A stretch of 7,656 bases of DNA, from contig CAIXOZ010000114.1 in assembly GCA_903921295.1 (NCBI GenBank), forward strand, positions 1 to 7,656. The letters run 5' to 3'. A program made the translations under genes and the position numbers. Of this stretch, positions 1-6,239 are shown piece by piece. How positions within the stretch are numbered: the first letter of the stretch is position 1; every line of letters starts with the position of its first letter. Below the pieces are notes generated by a model. That model had not been told where the DNA came from. It was given only the letters and a program-made list of their open reading frames with translations, and did not search any database. This DNA is from an uncultured cyanobacterium (GTDB lineage: Bacteria > Cyanobacteriota > Cyanobacteriia > PCC-6307 > Cyanobiaceae).

Positions 1-1143
1 GAGGCCACCGAGCTCTTCGCCCGCGGCATCGGCGAAGCCACCGATGTGGTGGGCAAGGAGATGTACACGTTCAGCGATCGCGGCGATCGCAGCTGCACCC
101 TTCGCCCGGAGGGCACGGCGTCGGTGGTGCGGGCAGCGATCCAGCACAACCTGCTCAGCCAGGGGATGCAGCGTCTCTGGTACAGCGGGCCGATGTTCCG
201 CTACGAGCGTCCCCAGGCCGGCCGTCAGCGCCAGTTCCATCAGATCGGTGTTGAGATGCTCGGGGTGGCCGATCCCCGCAGCGATGTCGAGGTGATCGCC
301 CTGGCCTGGGATCTGCTGCGCGATCTCGGCCTCAGTGGCCTGGCCCTCGAGCTCAACACCCTGGGCAGCAGCGAGGATCGCGCCCGCTACCGCCAGGCGC
401 TGGTGGCCTGGCTGCAGCAGCGCTCTGAGGCCCTCGATGAGGATTCCCGCGACCGGCTGGAACGCAATCCGCTGCGCATCCTCGATTCCAAGAACGCCGG
501 CACCCAGGCGTTGCTGGCGGAGGCCCCGACCCTGCCGGAGGCCCTGGCCCCGGAGAGCCGCCAGCGCTTTGAGCAGGTGCAGGCAGGCCTGAGCGCCCTC
601 GGCATTCCCTTCACTCTCAACCCGCGTCTGGTGCGTGGGCTGGATTACTACAGCCATACCGCCTTTGAGATCACCAGCGATCAGCTCGGGGCCCAGGCCA
701 CCGTCTGTGGCGGCGGCCGCTACGACGGACTGGTGGAACAGCTCGGGGGGCCTGCCACGGCCTCGATCGGCTGGGCCCTGGGCATGGAACGGCTGGTGCT
801 GCTGCTCGCCCAGGCCCGTGATCAGACGACCGCCCGCGAGGCGGCGCCGGATCTGTATGTGGTCAGTCGCGGTGAGGAGGCTGAACCCCAGGCGCTCGTT
901 CTCAGCCTGGGCCTGCGCCGCCTGGGCCTGACGGTGGAGCTGGATCTCAGTGGAGCGGCGTTCGCCAAGCAGTTCAAGCGCGCCGATCGCCGTGCTGCCG
1001 CCTGGGTGGCCGTGATCGGCGACGACGAAGCCCGGGATGGCCAGCTGCGCCTGCGGCGCCTGGCGGGGGAGGGTGAGGAGTTGCGCCAGCCCCTGGCGGA
1101 CCTGGAGGCGATCGCAGCCCTGGTGCGTCAGCCAACCGGCTGA
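1..1143 (+). CDS. hisS: Histidyl-tRNA synthetase, 5'-truncated by window edge
   Basis: Cytoplasmic class II aminoacyl-tRNA synthetase that charges tRNA-His with histidine using ATP. The reading frame is open from base 1 and ends at TGA 1141-1143, giving 380 codons. The family is usually about 420-430 residues, so roughly 45 N-terminal residues lie outside the window. Visible landmarks are the LRPEGTA segment (about 103-123), class II motif 2 with FRYERPQAGRQRQFHQIG (196-249), the histidine-binding LVRGLDYYSHTAFE (HisA) motif at 628-669, the CGGGRYDGL segment just after it, and motif 3 with the catalytic arginine in GWALGMERL around 763-795. The C-terminal anticodon-binding domain starts near 847. 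No frameshift or missing catalytic residue is visible. It converges on the next gene with a 71-nt gap, in which I see no clear terminator. Identification is by motif recognition and is secure. Confidence 0.97.
   Translation, partial: EATELFARGIGEATDVVGKEMYTFSDRGDRSCTLRPEGTASVVRAAIQHNLLSQGMQRLWYSGPMFRYERPQAGRQRQFHQIGVEMLGVADPRSDVEVIALAWDLLRDLGLSGLALELNTLGSSEDRARYRQALVAWLQQRSEALDEDSRDRLERNPLRILDSKNAGTQALLAEAPTLPEALAPESRQRFEQVQAGLSALGIPFTLNPRLVRGLDYYSHTAFEITSDQLGAQATVCGGGRYDGLVEQLGGPATASIGWALGMERLVLLLAQARDQTTAREAAPDLYVVSRGEEAEPQALVLSLGLRRLGLTVELDLSGAAFAKQFKRADRRAAAWVAVIGDDEARDGQLRLRRLAGEGEELRQPLADLEAIAALVRQPTG
74..90. repeat. Two adjacent HIP1 palindromes (GCGATCGC)
   Basis: GCGATCGC occurs at 74-81 and again at 83-90 inside hisS, encoding the SDRGDRS stretch. 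Further copies are at 1108-1115 (hisS) and 5607-5614 (rubA). HIP1 is the highly iterated palindrome found in many cyanobacterial genomes. Four copies in 7.7 kb is far above the expectation of well under one from base composition, and it supports a cyanobacterial origin. Confidence 0.85.
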
Positions 1144-1214
1144 GATTGAAGCGGTCGCGTTCGTTGCTCGGCAAGCGGCCGGTGTGACCTGGCCTCGTCG
1201 CGCCAGACGGACGC

Positions 1215-2579
1215 TCAGGGTGTCGGCCTGGCGTGGCCGTCATCAGCCTGCAGACCCTGGGCGGCTTCCAGATCGGTGGTTCCGGGGCGGGCCATGCAGG
1301 CGATGCCCGCCATCAGCATCCAGTCGAGCACGTTGATCCGGGCGTCGAAGCTTGGCAGGTCCCAGAGGTGCAGCCAGAGCATCACCAGGGTGGCCAGCAG
1401 CCAGGCTCGATCCAGATCCTTGCTGCGACGCCAGAGCAGGGGCGTGACCGTGGCGAGGGGGCGGCAGAACACCGCCAGCAGCAGCAGCAGCGCCGGCAGG
1501 CCGTGGCTGACAGCGAACTCCAGCCAGAGGTTGTGGCTGTGGAGGATTCCGCCCCGAAGGGGTTGGAGTCCGTTCAGCTGCTGGACCAGGTCGTTGAAGT
1601 AGATCTGCACAAAGCCGTTTTCGCCATAGCCGACCCAGGGAGAGTGGGCGATGTAGCCGATCGCCGCTGCGAAGATGGCGGGTCGCCTGGCGTACTTCAG
1701 CTCGTCGGCCGTGCCACTGCCCATCTCCTGAAGTTTCTGGATCAGCGTCTCCGGAACGATCAGATCCAGCAGCGGTGCCAAGGCTGAGCCCGGACCCAGG
1801 TGCACCTTCAGCAGCACCAGACTGCTGTATCCGAGGCAGGCCACCAGCACGCCGATCCGGCCCCGGCGGCCGCAACTCAGGGCCCAGATGAGCGGGATCG
1901 GCGCCAGGGCGTTGCGGGAGCTGGCGATCACCATGGCGACGGTGGCGGCGATCGTGATCCCAAGGGCTGCCAGCCGTTCGCGCAGGATCTGATGGTGGTT
2001 CAGGCAAGCCGCCACGAGGAAGGGCATCGTGATCGCCAGCCAGGCCCCGGTCACATTCGGGTTGTCGAACATGCCGGCCCCTCTGGCGGGATCGCCCATC
2101 GGCCAGCGGATCAGGCCCCAGCAGGTTTCCAGCAACTGCGTCGCCCCCGTGATCCTGTGCCCCAGCGTGACGACGATCACCGGCACGGTGCCGGCCAGGA
2201 TCCATTGCCCAAGCCTCCGCCGGCTGTCGCTGTTGGCCAGATAGGGCTGGATCGCCAGAAACAGCCAGAAAAAGGGCAGCCAGTTGAAGAGTTTCCACCA
2301 GGCATCCGGGCCACCGACGGCCCAGGCACTGCCAACGACCAGCAGTCCGGAGAGCAGCAGCAACAGCCGGGCTTCAGGACGACTCAGAGGGGCCGGCTGA
2401 CGCCGTGGACGCTGGCTGGTGATCGCCAGCAGCAGCAGCACGCCGGCGATCAGGGCACTGCTGGGCAGGATCAGCAGCGCCAGCTGCAGACAGATCCAGC
2501 CAGCGGGCCTGCAATCGCTGGGACATGCGGAGGCCAGGGGCCGCAGCACACCGTGAATCCTGGCCTGGATCGCTCCCAT
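1215..2579 (-). CDS. Polytopic membrane protein, O-antigen ligase / Wzy / IctB-like superfamily
   Basis: A 454-residue inner-membrane protein with about 10-12 hydrophobic segments (for example residues 29-54, 70-89, 97-113, 124-142, 176-194, 203-220, 241-258, 360-382, 392-408, 413-430). Superfamily hallmarks are FDNPNVTGAW (171-180), SRNALAP (221-227), a long loop ending in PWVGYGENGF (314-323), and HSHNLWLEFAVSHGLPALL (347-365), whose histidine-containing loop is typical of WaaL/Wzy-type enzymes. Members ligate or polymerise lipid-linked glycans at the periplasmic face. The cyanobacterial IctB group, once described as a bicarbonate transporter, shares the same fold, so the substrate cannot be read from sequence. 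The start is the ATG complement at 2577-2579; no strong Shine-Dalgarno is visible. No glycan genes adjoin it in this window. It is convergent with hisS and codirectional with psbEFLJ, but a terminator separates it from that operon. Superfamily placement is fairly sure; exact function is unknown. Confidence 0.82.
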   Translation of the reverse strand: MGAIQARIHGVLRPLASACPSDCRPAGWICLQLALLILPSSALIAGVLLLLAITSQRPRRQPAPLSRPEARLLLLLSGLLVVGSAWAVGGPDAWWKLFNWLPFFWLFLAIQPYLANSDSRRRLGQWILAGTVPVIVVTLGHRITGATQLLETCWGLIRWPMGDPARGAGMFDNPNVTGAWLAITMPFLVAACLNHHQILRERLAALGITIAATVAMVIASSRNALAPIPLIWALSCGRRGRIGVLVACLGYSSLVLLKVHLGPGSALAPLLDLIVPETLIQKLQEMGSGTADELKYARRPAIFAAAIGYIAHSPWVGYGENGFVQIYFNDLVQQLNGLQPLRGGILHSHNLWLEFAVSHGLPALLLLLAVFCRPLATVTPLLWRRSKDLDRAWLLATLVMLWLHLWDLPSFDARINVLDWMLMAGIACMARPGTTDLEAAQGLQADDGHARPTP

Positions 2580-2807
2580 CGCTGGATCGTATCCGCCTGC
2601 CGCCGCGGCAGCCTCTGCAACCCGAGTCCTGCGCGACTCCTCGGCCTCTCCTTGTGATGTCGGCCCTGTATCGGCTGCGGCAGCCGGGCGATGGGGGCCT
2701 GGCTCGTGCTGGAGCTGGGAAGGTGTCCGGGCGATCCAGCGCAGTCAACCGCTGGGCGTCGCAACCCCAGGCGCGGATCGGGGGCGCGGATCGGGGCCAA
2801 TGGACAT
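2580..2807. other. Non-coding spacer upstream of the ligase-like gene
   Basis: This stretch lies between the psbJ terminator and the ligase-like start and must carry the ligase-like gene's promoter if that gene has its own. I see no convincing -35/-10 pair; a TACGAT on the - strand just upstream of the start is a weak -10 candidate. It contains two perfect 6-bp inverted repeats with 3-nt loops (2597-2611 and 2672-2686) and a 13-bp tandem duplication at its distal end. Open frames crossing it look spurious: they are rich in Arg, Pro and Gly and run into neighbouring genes in the wrong frame. Confidence 0.6.
2770..2795. repeat. Perfect 13-bp tandem duplication
   Basis: GGCGCGGATCGGG occurs twice back to back (2770-2782 and 2783-2795) with no mismatch. 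It sits just beyond the poly-T end of the psbEFLJ terminator, outside any recognised gene. It is probably a replication-slippage product; a binding-site role is possible but nothing else supports it. Confidence 0.8.
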
Positions 2808-2833
2808 AAAAAAAGCGGACCCGGGAGGCCCGC
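2808..2833 (-). terminator. Rho-independent terminator of psbEFLJ
   Basis: Read on the - strand, GCGGGCC - TCCCG - GGTCCGC forms a 7-bp GC-rich stem with one G-U pair and a 5-nt loop (2833 down to 2815). It is followed directly by seven T residues (2814-2808). It lies 48 nt downstream of the psbJ stop codon and is the textbook form of an intrinsic terminator. It should insulate the ligase-like gene from strong psb transcription. Confidence 0.9.
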
Positions 2834-2881
2834 CGGGCTGGTTGTCTGCAACAGACCTCCAGCCTTGGTGTTGAGACAACT

Positions 2882-3082
2882 TCAGGCGGAACCGACGCCG
2901 ACGTAGGAGCCGTAGAAGAACAGGCCCACCACGAAGATCACGGCCATGCCACCGGCGGTGGCCACGAGCCAGAGGGGAAGGACACCTTCGGTCCAGCGGG
3001 AGCGCCAGGCCACAGCCGGGCGACCATCGGGAAGGCGGTCGGGAATGCGACCGTCAGGAAGATTGGACTTTTTACCGCTCAT
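2882..3082 (-). CDS. psbJ: Photosystem II protein J
   Basis: Small single-span thylakoid subunit of photosystem II. In the family it sits next to cytochrome b559 and affects plastoquinone exchange and PSII assembly. The protein has 66 residues: a hydrophilic N-terminal extension with the repeated motif PDGRIPDRLPDGRP (residues 9-22), then WTEGVLPLWLVATAGG leading into a membrane helix at about 35-57, and the C-terminal FFYGSYVGVGSA typical of PsbJ. About 25 N-terminal residues are extra relative to the roughly 40-residue plant and beta-cyanobacterial form; this long version is characteristic of Prochlorococcus/marine Synechococcus-type organisms. The ATG start at 3082 is preceded by a good Shine-Dalgarno (CGGGAG, about 8 nt upstream). 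It is the last gene of psbEFLJ, 15 nt after psbL, and is followed by the intrinsic terminator. Confidence 0.97.
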   Translation of the reverse strand: MSGKKSNLPDGRIPDRLPDGRPAVAWRSRWTEGVLPLWLVATAGGMAVIFVVGLFFYGSYVGVGSA

Positions 3083-3097
3083 CGTGCGAACTCCCGA

Positions 3098-3217
3098 TCA
3101 GTTGAAGAAATAGCTCGAGAACAGAACGCCGGTCACGAACACAAGCAGCAACCCCAGATAGAGGCTGGTGCGGTTCAATTCGACCGGCAGATTGTTCGGG
3201 TTGGGGTTGCGTTGCAT
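3098..3217 (-). CDS. psbL: Photosystem II protein L
   Basis: A 39-residue single-span thylakoid protein of the PSII core, located at the monomer interface and needed for stable electron transfer at the acceptor side and for dimer stability. The translation starts MQRNPNPNNLPVELNRTSLY, followed by a hydrophobic helix (about residues 18-36) and the conserved ending SSYFFN. Length and termini match the family exactly. The ATG complement lies at 3215-3217, 7 nt after the psbF stop, and the stop is TGA (complement at 3098-3100). No strong ribosome-binding site is visible, so translational coupling to psbF is likely. It is too short to be found by simple ORF-length cut-offs and was identified by reading the - strand between psbF and psbJ. 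Confidence 0.97.
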   Translation of the reverse strand: MQRNPNPNNLPVELNRTSLYLGLLLVFVTGVLFSSYFFN

Positions 3218-3224
3218 GACGGGC

Positions 3225-3362
3225 TCAGCGGCGGACGAACTGCATGGCCGCCAGGGCACCCAGGAAGAAAACCGTGGGAATGCCGAGGGCGTGCACAGAG
3301 AGCCAACGCACCGTGAAGATCGGGTAGTTGCGCGGCGTGGTGGGGGCGGGAGCTTGGGTCAT
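3225..3362 (-). CDS. psbF: Cytochrome b559 subunit beta
   Basis: A 45-residue thylakoid membrane protein that pairs with PsbE to bind the b559 heme at the PSII reaction centre, where it has a photoprotective secondary electron-transfer role and is essential for assembly. The translation begins MTQAPAPTTPRNYPIFTVRW, continues with LSVHALGIP, in which His24 is the axial heme ligand, then one membrane helix (about 20-40) and the terminal QFVRR. Length is normal for the family. The ATG is at 3362-3360 on the complement, only 3 nt after the psbE TAA, which fits tight translational coupling. No base or residue looks abnormal. Identified by direct translation of the - strand between psbE and psbL. 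Confidence 0.97.
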   Translation of the reverse strand: MTQAPAPTTPRNYPIFTVRWLSVHALGIPTVFFLGALAAMQFVRR

Positions 3363-3365
3363 GGC

Positions 3366-3614
3366 TTATTTCAGTCGCTGGTCAAGCGAGCTCTTGCCTT
3401 CGTAGCGTTGGCTCACAACGGGAGCCTTGGTTTCCTGGGCCTGGAAATAGGCATCCGGGCGCGGGGTCCCGAAGGCGTCGTAGGCCAGGCCGGTGGACAC
3501 AAAGAGGAATCCAGCCAGGAAGATCGCCGGCAGTGTGACGGCGTGGATCACCCAGTAACGGATGCTCGTGATGATTTCGAAGAACGGGCGTTCCCCTGTG
3601 GAGCCGGCAGCCAT
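3366..3614 (-). CDS. psbE: Cytochrome b559 subunit alpha
   Basis: An 82-residue thylakoid protein and first gene of psbE-psbF-psbL-psbJ. Its His24, in RYWVIHAVTLPAIF, provides the second axial ligand of the b559 heme shared with PsbF. The N-terminal stretch GERPFFEIITSIRYWVIH and the lumenal part with AYDAFGTPRPDAYF are conserved family landmarks; one membrane helix spans about residues 21-40. Length (80-84 residues normally) and both ends are as expected. The start is ATG (complement 3612-3614). No clear Shine-Dalgarno is visible just upstream. The nearest promoter-like string on the - strand is TAGGAT at 3643-3638, without a good -35 partner, so I do not call a promoter. Confidence 0.98.
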   Translation of the reverse strand: MAAGSTGERPFFEIITSIRYWVIHAVTLPAIFLAGFLFVSTGLAYDAFGTPRPDAYFQAQETKAPVVSQRYEGKSSLDQRLK

Positions 3615-4401
3615 GGCAGCGAGCGTTCAGCTGGTCGATCCTAAGGTCAAGAAGGCGGCTGCCGGGCGCGTGTCGGTTGCTTGGTTACACAGGGACGCAG
3701 TTCGCCCAGGCGGAGGGCCTTGGCTGGATCGCGGACCTGGATCGTCGATGCTCCAGGGTGCTGTTTCAGTGCGAGGCTCCGGCGCCGGCGTGGTGGGATC
3801 GCGAGGGGCTCCGGGCCTGGGATGCCTGCGCGGCAGGCCTGGGCAGCGTCGCGTGGCGTCGGCCCGCCTGCAGAGGTCGAACGCTGGACGGTGATCGCTG
3901 GCGTGTCCGCGCCTGCTTGCCAGCAGGGCGATGGCAACGGCAAGTCCTGCGCCGTGGCAGGGCCCCGCACGGGGCTGGGCTCCGGCCCCCGAGCGGCCTG
4001 GGCTTGCGGAGAGGTTGCGCCATCCTGTGGGCTCGGCTCCTGGGAGAGCCGTCGCCCTGCCGGGAGGTGCCCGGTGGACAGCAGGCTGACTCGGAGAGTT
4101 CGCCGCGTCGCAACGCTGGCTGGGCGGTCGCGCTGTCCGGGGTGGTTCCCAGTCCGCTGCTGATGGTGATCAGAGCGTCGAGCCCGGTCTTCCTGCGCTC
4201 ACCCGGATCGATGGTCTGCGGGGCGCCAGTGGGGAAGCCGCGGCGCGTCCGCTGGCTTCGGTCCCTGGGAAATTGGGCCGACGCACGGGTGACGTCCCGA
4301 GGCGATCGAGGACCGCCCCTGGCCCTTGAGCAGGTTCCAGGCGGTTGAGGCTGCCAGCGCCAGCGGGCAACCCCGGCCTGGATCGGAGCCCCAGCGGTGC
4401 C
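3615..4401. other. 787-nt GC-rich region without a recognisable gene (psbE-ycf48 interval)
   Basis: The interval between the end of ycf48 and the start of psbE must contain the psbEFLJ promoter near its left end, unless the operon is read through from ycf48. The longest frame is on the + strand, with a TTG at 3677 and a stop at 4346-4348 (223 codons). Its product is rich in Arg, Gly, Trp and Cys and has no recognisable domain, no plausible ribosome-binding site and no ATG/GTG near the start, so it is probably an artefact of high GC. Frames on the - strand look equally spurious. Several short perfect inverted repeats occur (3824-3838, 3917-3937, 3962-3975, 4034-4051), about what such GC content gives by chance. 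No tRNA-like cloverleaf, insertion-sequence end or CRISPR repeat was seen. Confidence 0.6.
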
Positions 4402-5436
4402 TCAGCCCACCCAGCGCAGCAGATAGCCCCGCTCTCCAAGCACGAAGCCTTTGCCATCGCCGGGGAACAGGATCCGGGTGAAGTTGGTGCCCTGCTCGGC
4501 ACCCACGGAATCCTTCTGCCAGGTGCGGCCGTTGTCCGCACTGCTCAGCAGTGTGCCGCTGCCGCCACCGGCCCAGATCCGGCCCTGCGGATCCCAGGCC
4601 ATGTCGAGGTAGCCGAAGCCGTTGGTGATCGGGATGATCGGCTTGGTCCAGGTTTCCGTTTCCGTGGCCTCAGGATCCGGGGTGGCCGTGCTGCTCAGGC
4701 GCATCTGGGCGCCGCGGGTCACCATCCAGAGATTGCCGTCGGGTTGGTAGCCCATGCTCTGCAGCCGCTGGCTGCTCACCCGCTGATGCGGTTGCCAGAC
4801 GGTCTGACCCGGATCCCAGGTGGCATAGAAGTTGCCCAGGCTGCTGACGCTCACGTAACGGCCATCGTCGGAACGGCGCAGGTCGCGGACGGCGCCGGCG
4901 GCGTCGCTGACGTTGGCCTGCCAGCTGCTGCCGCCATCGCGGGTCTCATAGACGGCGCCGACATTGGTGGCCAGTTCCGCGTGCCTGTCGCCGAGGGCGG
5001 TGATCAGGTAAGGCTCGCCCGGGAGCTTGGTATCCAGGAAGAGACGGCTCCAGTTCTGGCCGCCATCGGTGCTGTGCAGCAGCAGGCCCGGCTGACCGGC
5101 GATCCACCCCTCATCGCCCTGGAAATCGATGCTCAGCAGGCGGAAATTCTCCTCAGGCGGCAGTTCCAGCGCCCGCTCCTCCCAGCTGGCGCCACCGTCG
5201 TCGGTCTCCAGGATCAGGCGGTTGCTGCCCACCAGGAAACCGTGGTTGCTGTCGGTGAAGGCGACATCCAGCGGGTTGGAGCGCGTGCTCAGGGGCACGG
5301 GCTGCCAGGGGCTGGTGGCGGCGCTGGCGAGGCCGGTGGTGACACAACCGCCGAGTCCGAAGCCGAGTCCAGCCACCAGCAGGAGGCTGAGCAGGGGGGA
5401 GAGCAGTCGCGTCAGGGTGGAGCGCAGGGGCGTCAC
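4402..5436 (-). CDS. ycf48: Photosystem II assembly lipoprotein Ycf48 (HCF136 homologue)
   Basis: A 344-residue lumenal assembly factor. In the family it binds precursor D1 and helps form the D1/D2 reaction-centre intermediate and repair PSII. The N-terminus is a lipoprotein signal: RSTLTR, a hydrophobic run (11-30) and the lipobox LGGC with Cys31 as the lipidated residue. The mature part is a beta-propeller with recurring Asp-box/BNR-like loops: ETDDGGASW (77-85), HSTDGGQNW (121-129), ETRDGGSSW (164-172) and SSADNGRTW (298-306). It ends in the conserved GERGYLLRWVG. The start is GTG (complement 5434-5436); no in-frame ATG lies nearby and this start gives a proper signal peptide. The stop is TGA at 4404-4402. 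rubA lies 139 nt upstream on the same strand, the conserved cyanobacterial pairing. The usually adjacent psbE is displaced by the 787-nt interval. Confidence 0.96.
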   Translation of the reverse strand: MTPLRSTLTRLLSPLLSLLLVAGLGFGLGGCVTTGLASAATSPWQPVPLSTRSNPLDVAFTDSNHGFLVGSNRLILETDDGGASWEERALELPPEENFRLLSIDFQGDEGWIAGQPGLLLHSTDGGQNWSRLFLDTKLPGEPYLITALGDRHAELATNVGAVYETRDGGSSWQANVSDAAGAVRDLRRSDDGRYVSVSSLGNFYATWDPGQTVWQPHQRVSSQRLQSMGYQPDGNLWMVTRGAQMRLSSTATPDPEATETETWTKPIIPITNGFGYLDMAWDPQGRIWAGGGSGTLLSSADNGRTWQKDSVGAEQGTNFTRILFPGDGKGFVLGERGYLLRWVG

Positions 5437-5486
5437 GGCGGGTCGGCGTCGAAGGACGATCGGAGTGGAGGAAGGAGGAGGCGGGA

Positions 5487-5512
5487 GCGGGCTTGCTGTG
5501 AAGGCAGCCCGC
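5487..5512 (-). other. Inverted repeat between rubA and ycf48
   Basis: GCGGGCT (5487-5493) and AGCCCGC (5506-5512) form a perfect 7-bp stem with a 12-nt loop in the 139-nt rubA-ycf48 spacer. No T tract follows on the - strand, so it is not a standard terminator. If rubA and ycf48 share a transcript, it could be a processing or stability hairpin. Function is inferred only. Confidence 0.4.
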
Positions 5513-5575
5513 GCACGCCGGGGGGCTAGCCCTCGGGGAATCAGAGGCGGCGGCTGAAAACGCCTGCCTGCGCCC

Positions 5576-6103
5576 TCAACGCAGCGAATACAGGGAGAGG
5601 AAGAAGGCGATCGCCAGGGCGAAGCCTCCGAAGATCAACACATTCTTCTGGCCGGGGGTGAGTCGGTTCACCCCGAGGCCGAAGTTGAGGTTCTCGTCGA
5701 AGCCGCTGGGCTTGTCACGGGGGCCGATGTCGCGGAAGGCCGGGGTCCTGCTGCGACACACCGGGCAGCGGAAGCCGACCGGGTCGAGGGCGCTGAAGGG
5801 GGTGCCGGGCTCAATCGCCAGTTTGCGCACGCCCTCGGCGGGGTCGTACACGTAGCCGCAGCTGCGGCACTCGAAGCGATGGGTGTCAGGGTCGTTGCCG
5901 CTGGCCTCAGCCGTCGCGTCTGCCCCGGCGGGTGGCTGGTCAGCCGGCCCGGCTGGATCGACGCCGGCTGCGTCGTCGCCATCAGGCCCGGGGGCTGGAT
6001 GGATGACACCGTCAGGCTCGGTGCTGTTCTCAGGCAACGCCTTGGCCTCCGACGGGTCGGAATCGCTCCCGGCCGGCCCTTGGCTCGTGGTTGTGTCGAT
6101 CAC
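5576..6103 (-). CDS. rubA: Membrane-anchored rubredoxin (RubA)
   Basis: A 175-residue thylakoid-associated rubredoxin required in cyanobacteria and chloroplasts for accumulation of photosystem I or II reaction centres. The iron site is formed by two CxxC knuckles: C79-R-S-C82 in FECRSCGYVYDP and C113-P-V-C116 in FRCPVCRSR. The conserved linker FRDIGPRDKPSGF follows, then GVNRLTPGQKNVLIFGG and one C-terminal membrane helix (about 154-172) ending FFLSLYSLR. The start is GTG (complement 6101-6103), with AGGGG a few bases upstream as a possible ribosome-binding site. Residues 1-74 form an acidic Pro/Asp/Ala-rich low-complexity tail, longer than in relatives I know (usually 40-60 residues before the domain), so the true start may be internal at an alternative codon. 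It is codirectional with ycf48 and divergent from ndhC. Rubredoxin identity is secure; the N-terminal boundary is uncertain. Confidence 0.94.
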   Translation of the reverse strand: MIDTTTSQGPAGSDSDPSEAKALPENSTEPDGVIHPAPGPDGDDAAGVDPAGPADQPPAGADATAEASGNDPDTHRFECRSCGYVYDPAEGVRKLAIEPGTPFSALDPVGFRCPVCRSRTPAFRDIGPRDKPSGFDENLNFGLGVNRLTPGQKNVLIFGGFALAIAFFLSLYSLR

Positions 6104-6239
6104 CCGCCCCTGGTGGATTGGCGGCGACTCTAGGCAGTGGCCTGCAGCGGCCGGCGGGCACGAGCCCTGTCAGTGGGGCAGGCTCCAATGCCCAACCCCT
6201 GGCGACGGATGCCAGACTGCCGCCAGCAAGGGCCAGCCC
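6104..6239. promoter_or_regulatory. Divergent rubA / ndhC upstream region
   Basis: These 136 nt separate two divergently transcribed units and must contain the promoters of both rubA-ycf48 (- strand) and ndhCKJ (+ strand). No strong -10/-35 pair is obvious in this GC-rich sequence. The ndhC start is preceded by an AAGGG about 8 nt upstream, a weak Shine-Dalgarno. A short inverted repeat, GCCC (6169-6172) with GGGC (6176-6179), may form a small hairpin. The regulatory role follows from position rather than from identified motifs. Confidence 0.55.

Noticed and set aside
1476..1490. CAG trinucleotide run (five units)
   Set aside because: It encodes a leucine run in a membrane helix of the ligase-like protein on the - strand; ordinary codon repetition.
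1243..2657. Long open frames on both strands overlapping the ligase-like gene (for example 1243-2298 on - and 1800-2657 on +)
   Set aside because: Their products are Gln/Arg/Pro/Gly-rich without hydrophobic pattern, while the 1215-2579 frame gives a clear polytopic membrane protein with family motifs.
3645..3650. TTGACC on the - strand as a -35 box for psbE
   Set aside because: No acceptable -10 hexamer lies 16-18 nt downstream, so a promoter is not supported.
3870..3886. AGGTCGAACGCT, resembling a tRNA T-loop
   Set aside because: It lacks the GGTTCGAATCC-type core, and no acceptor, D or anticodon arm can be placed around it.
3824..4074. Cluster of short inverted repeats suggesting a structured RNA
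   Set aside because: With about 72% GC, several 5-6-bp perfect stems with short loops are expected by chance in 250 nt, and no U tract or known RNA motif is present.
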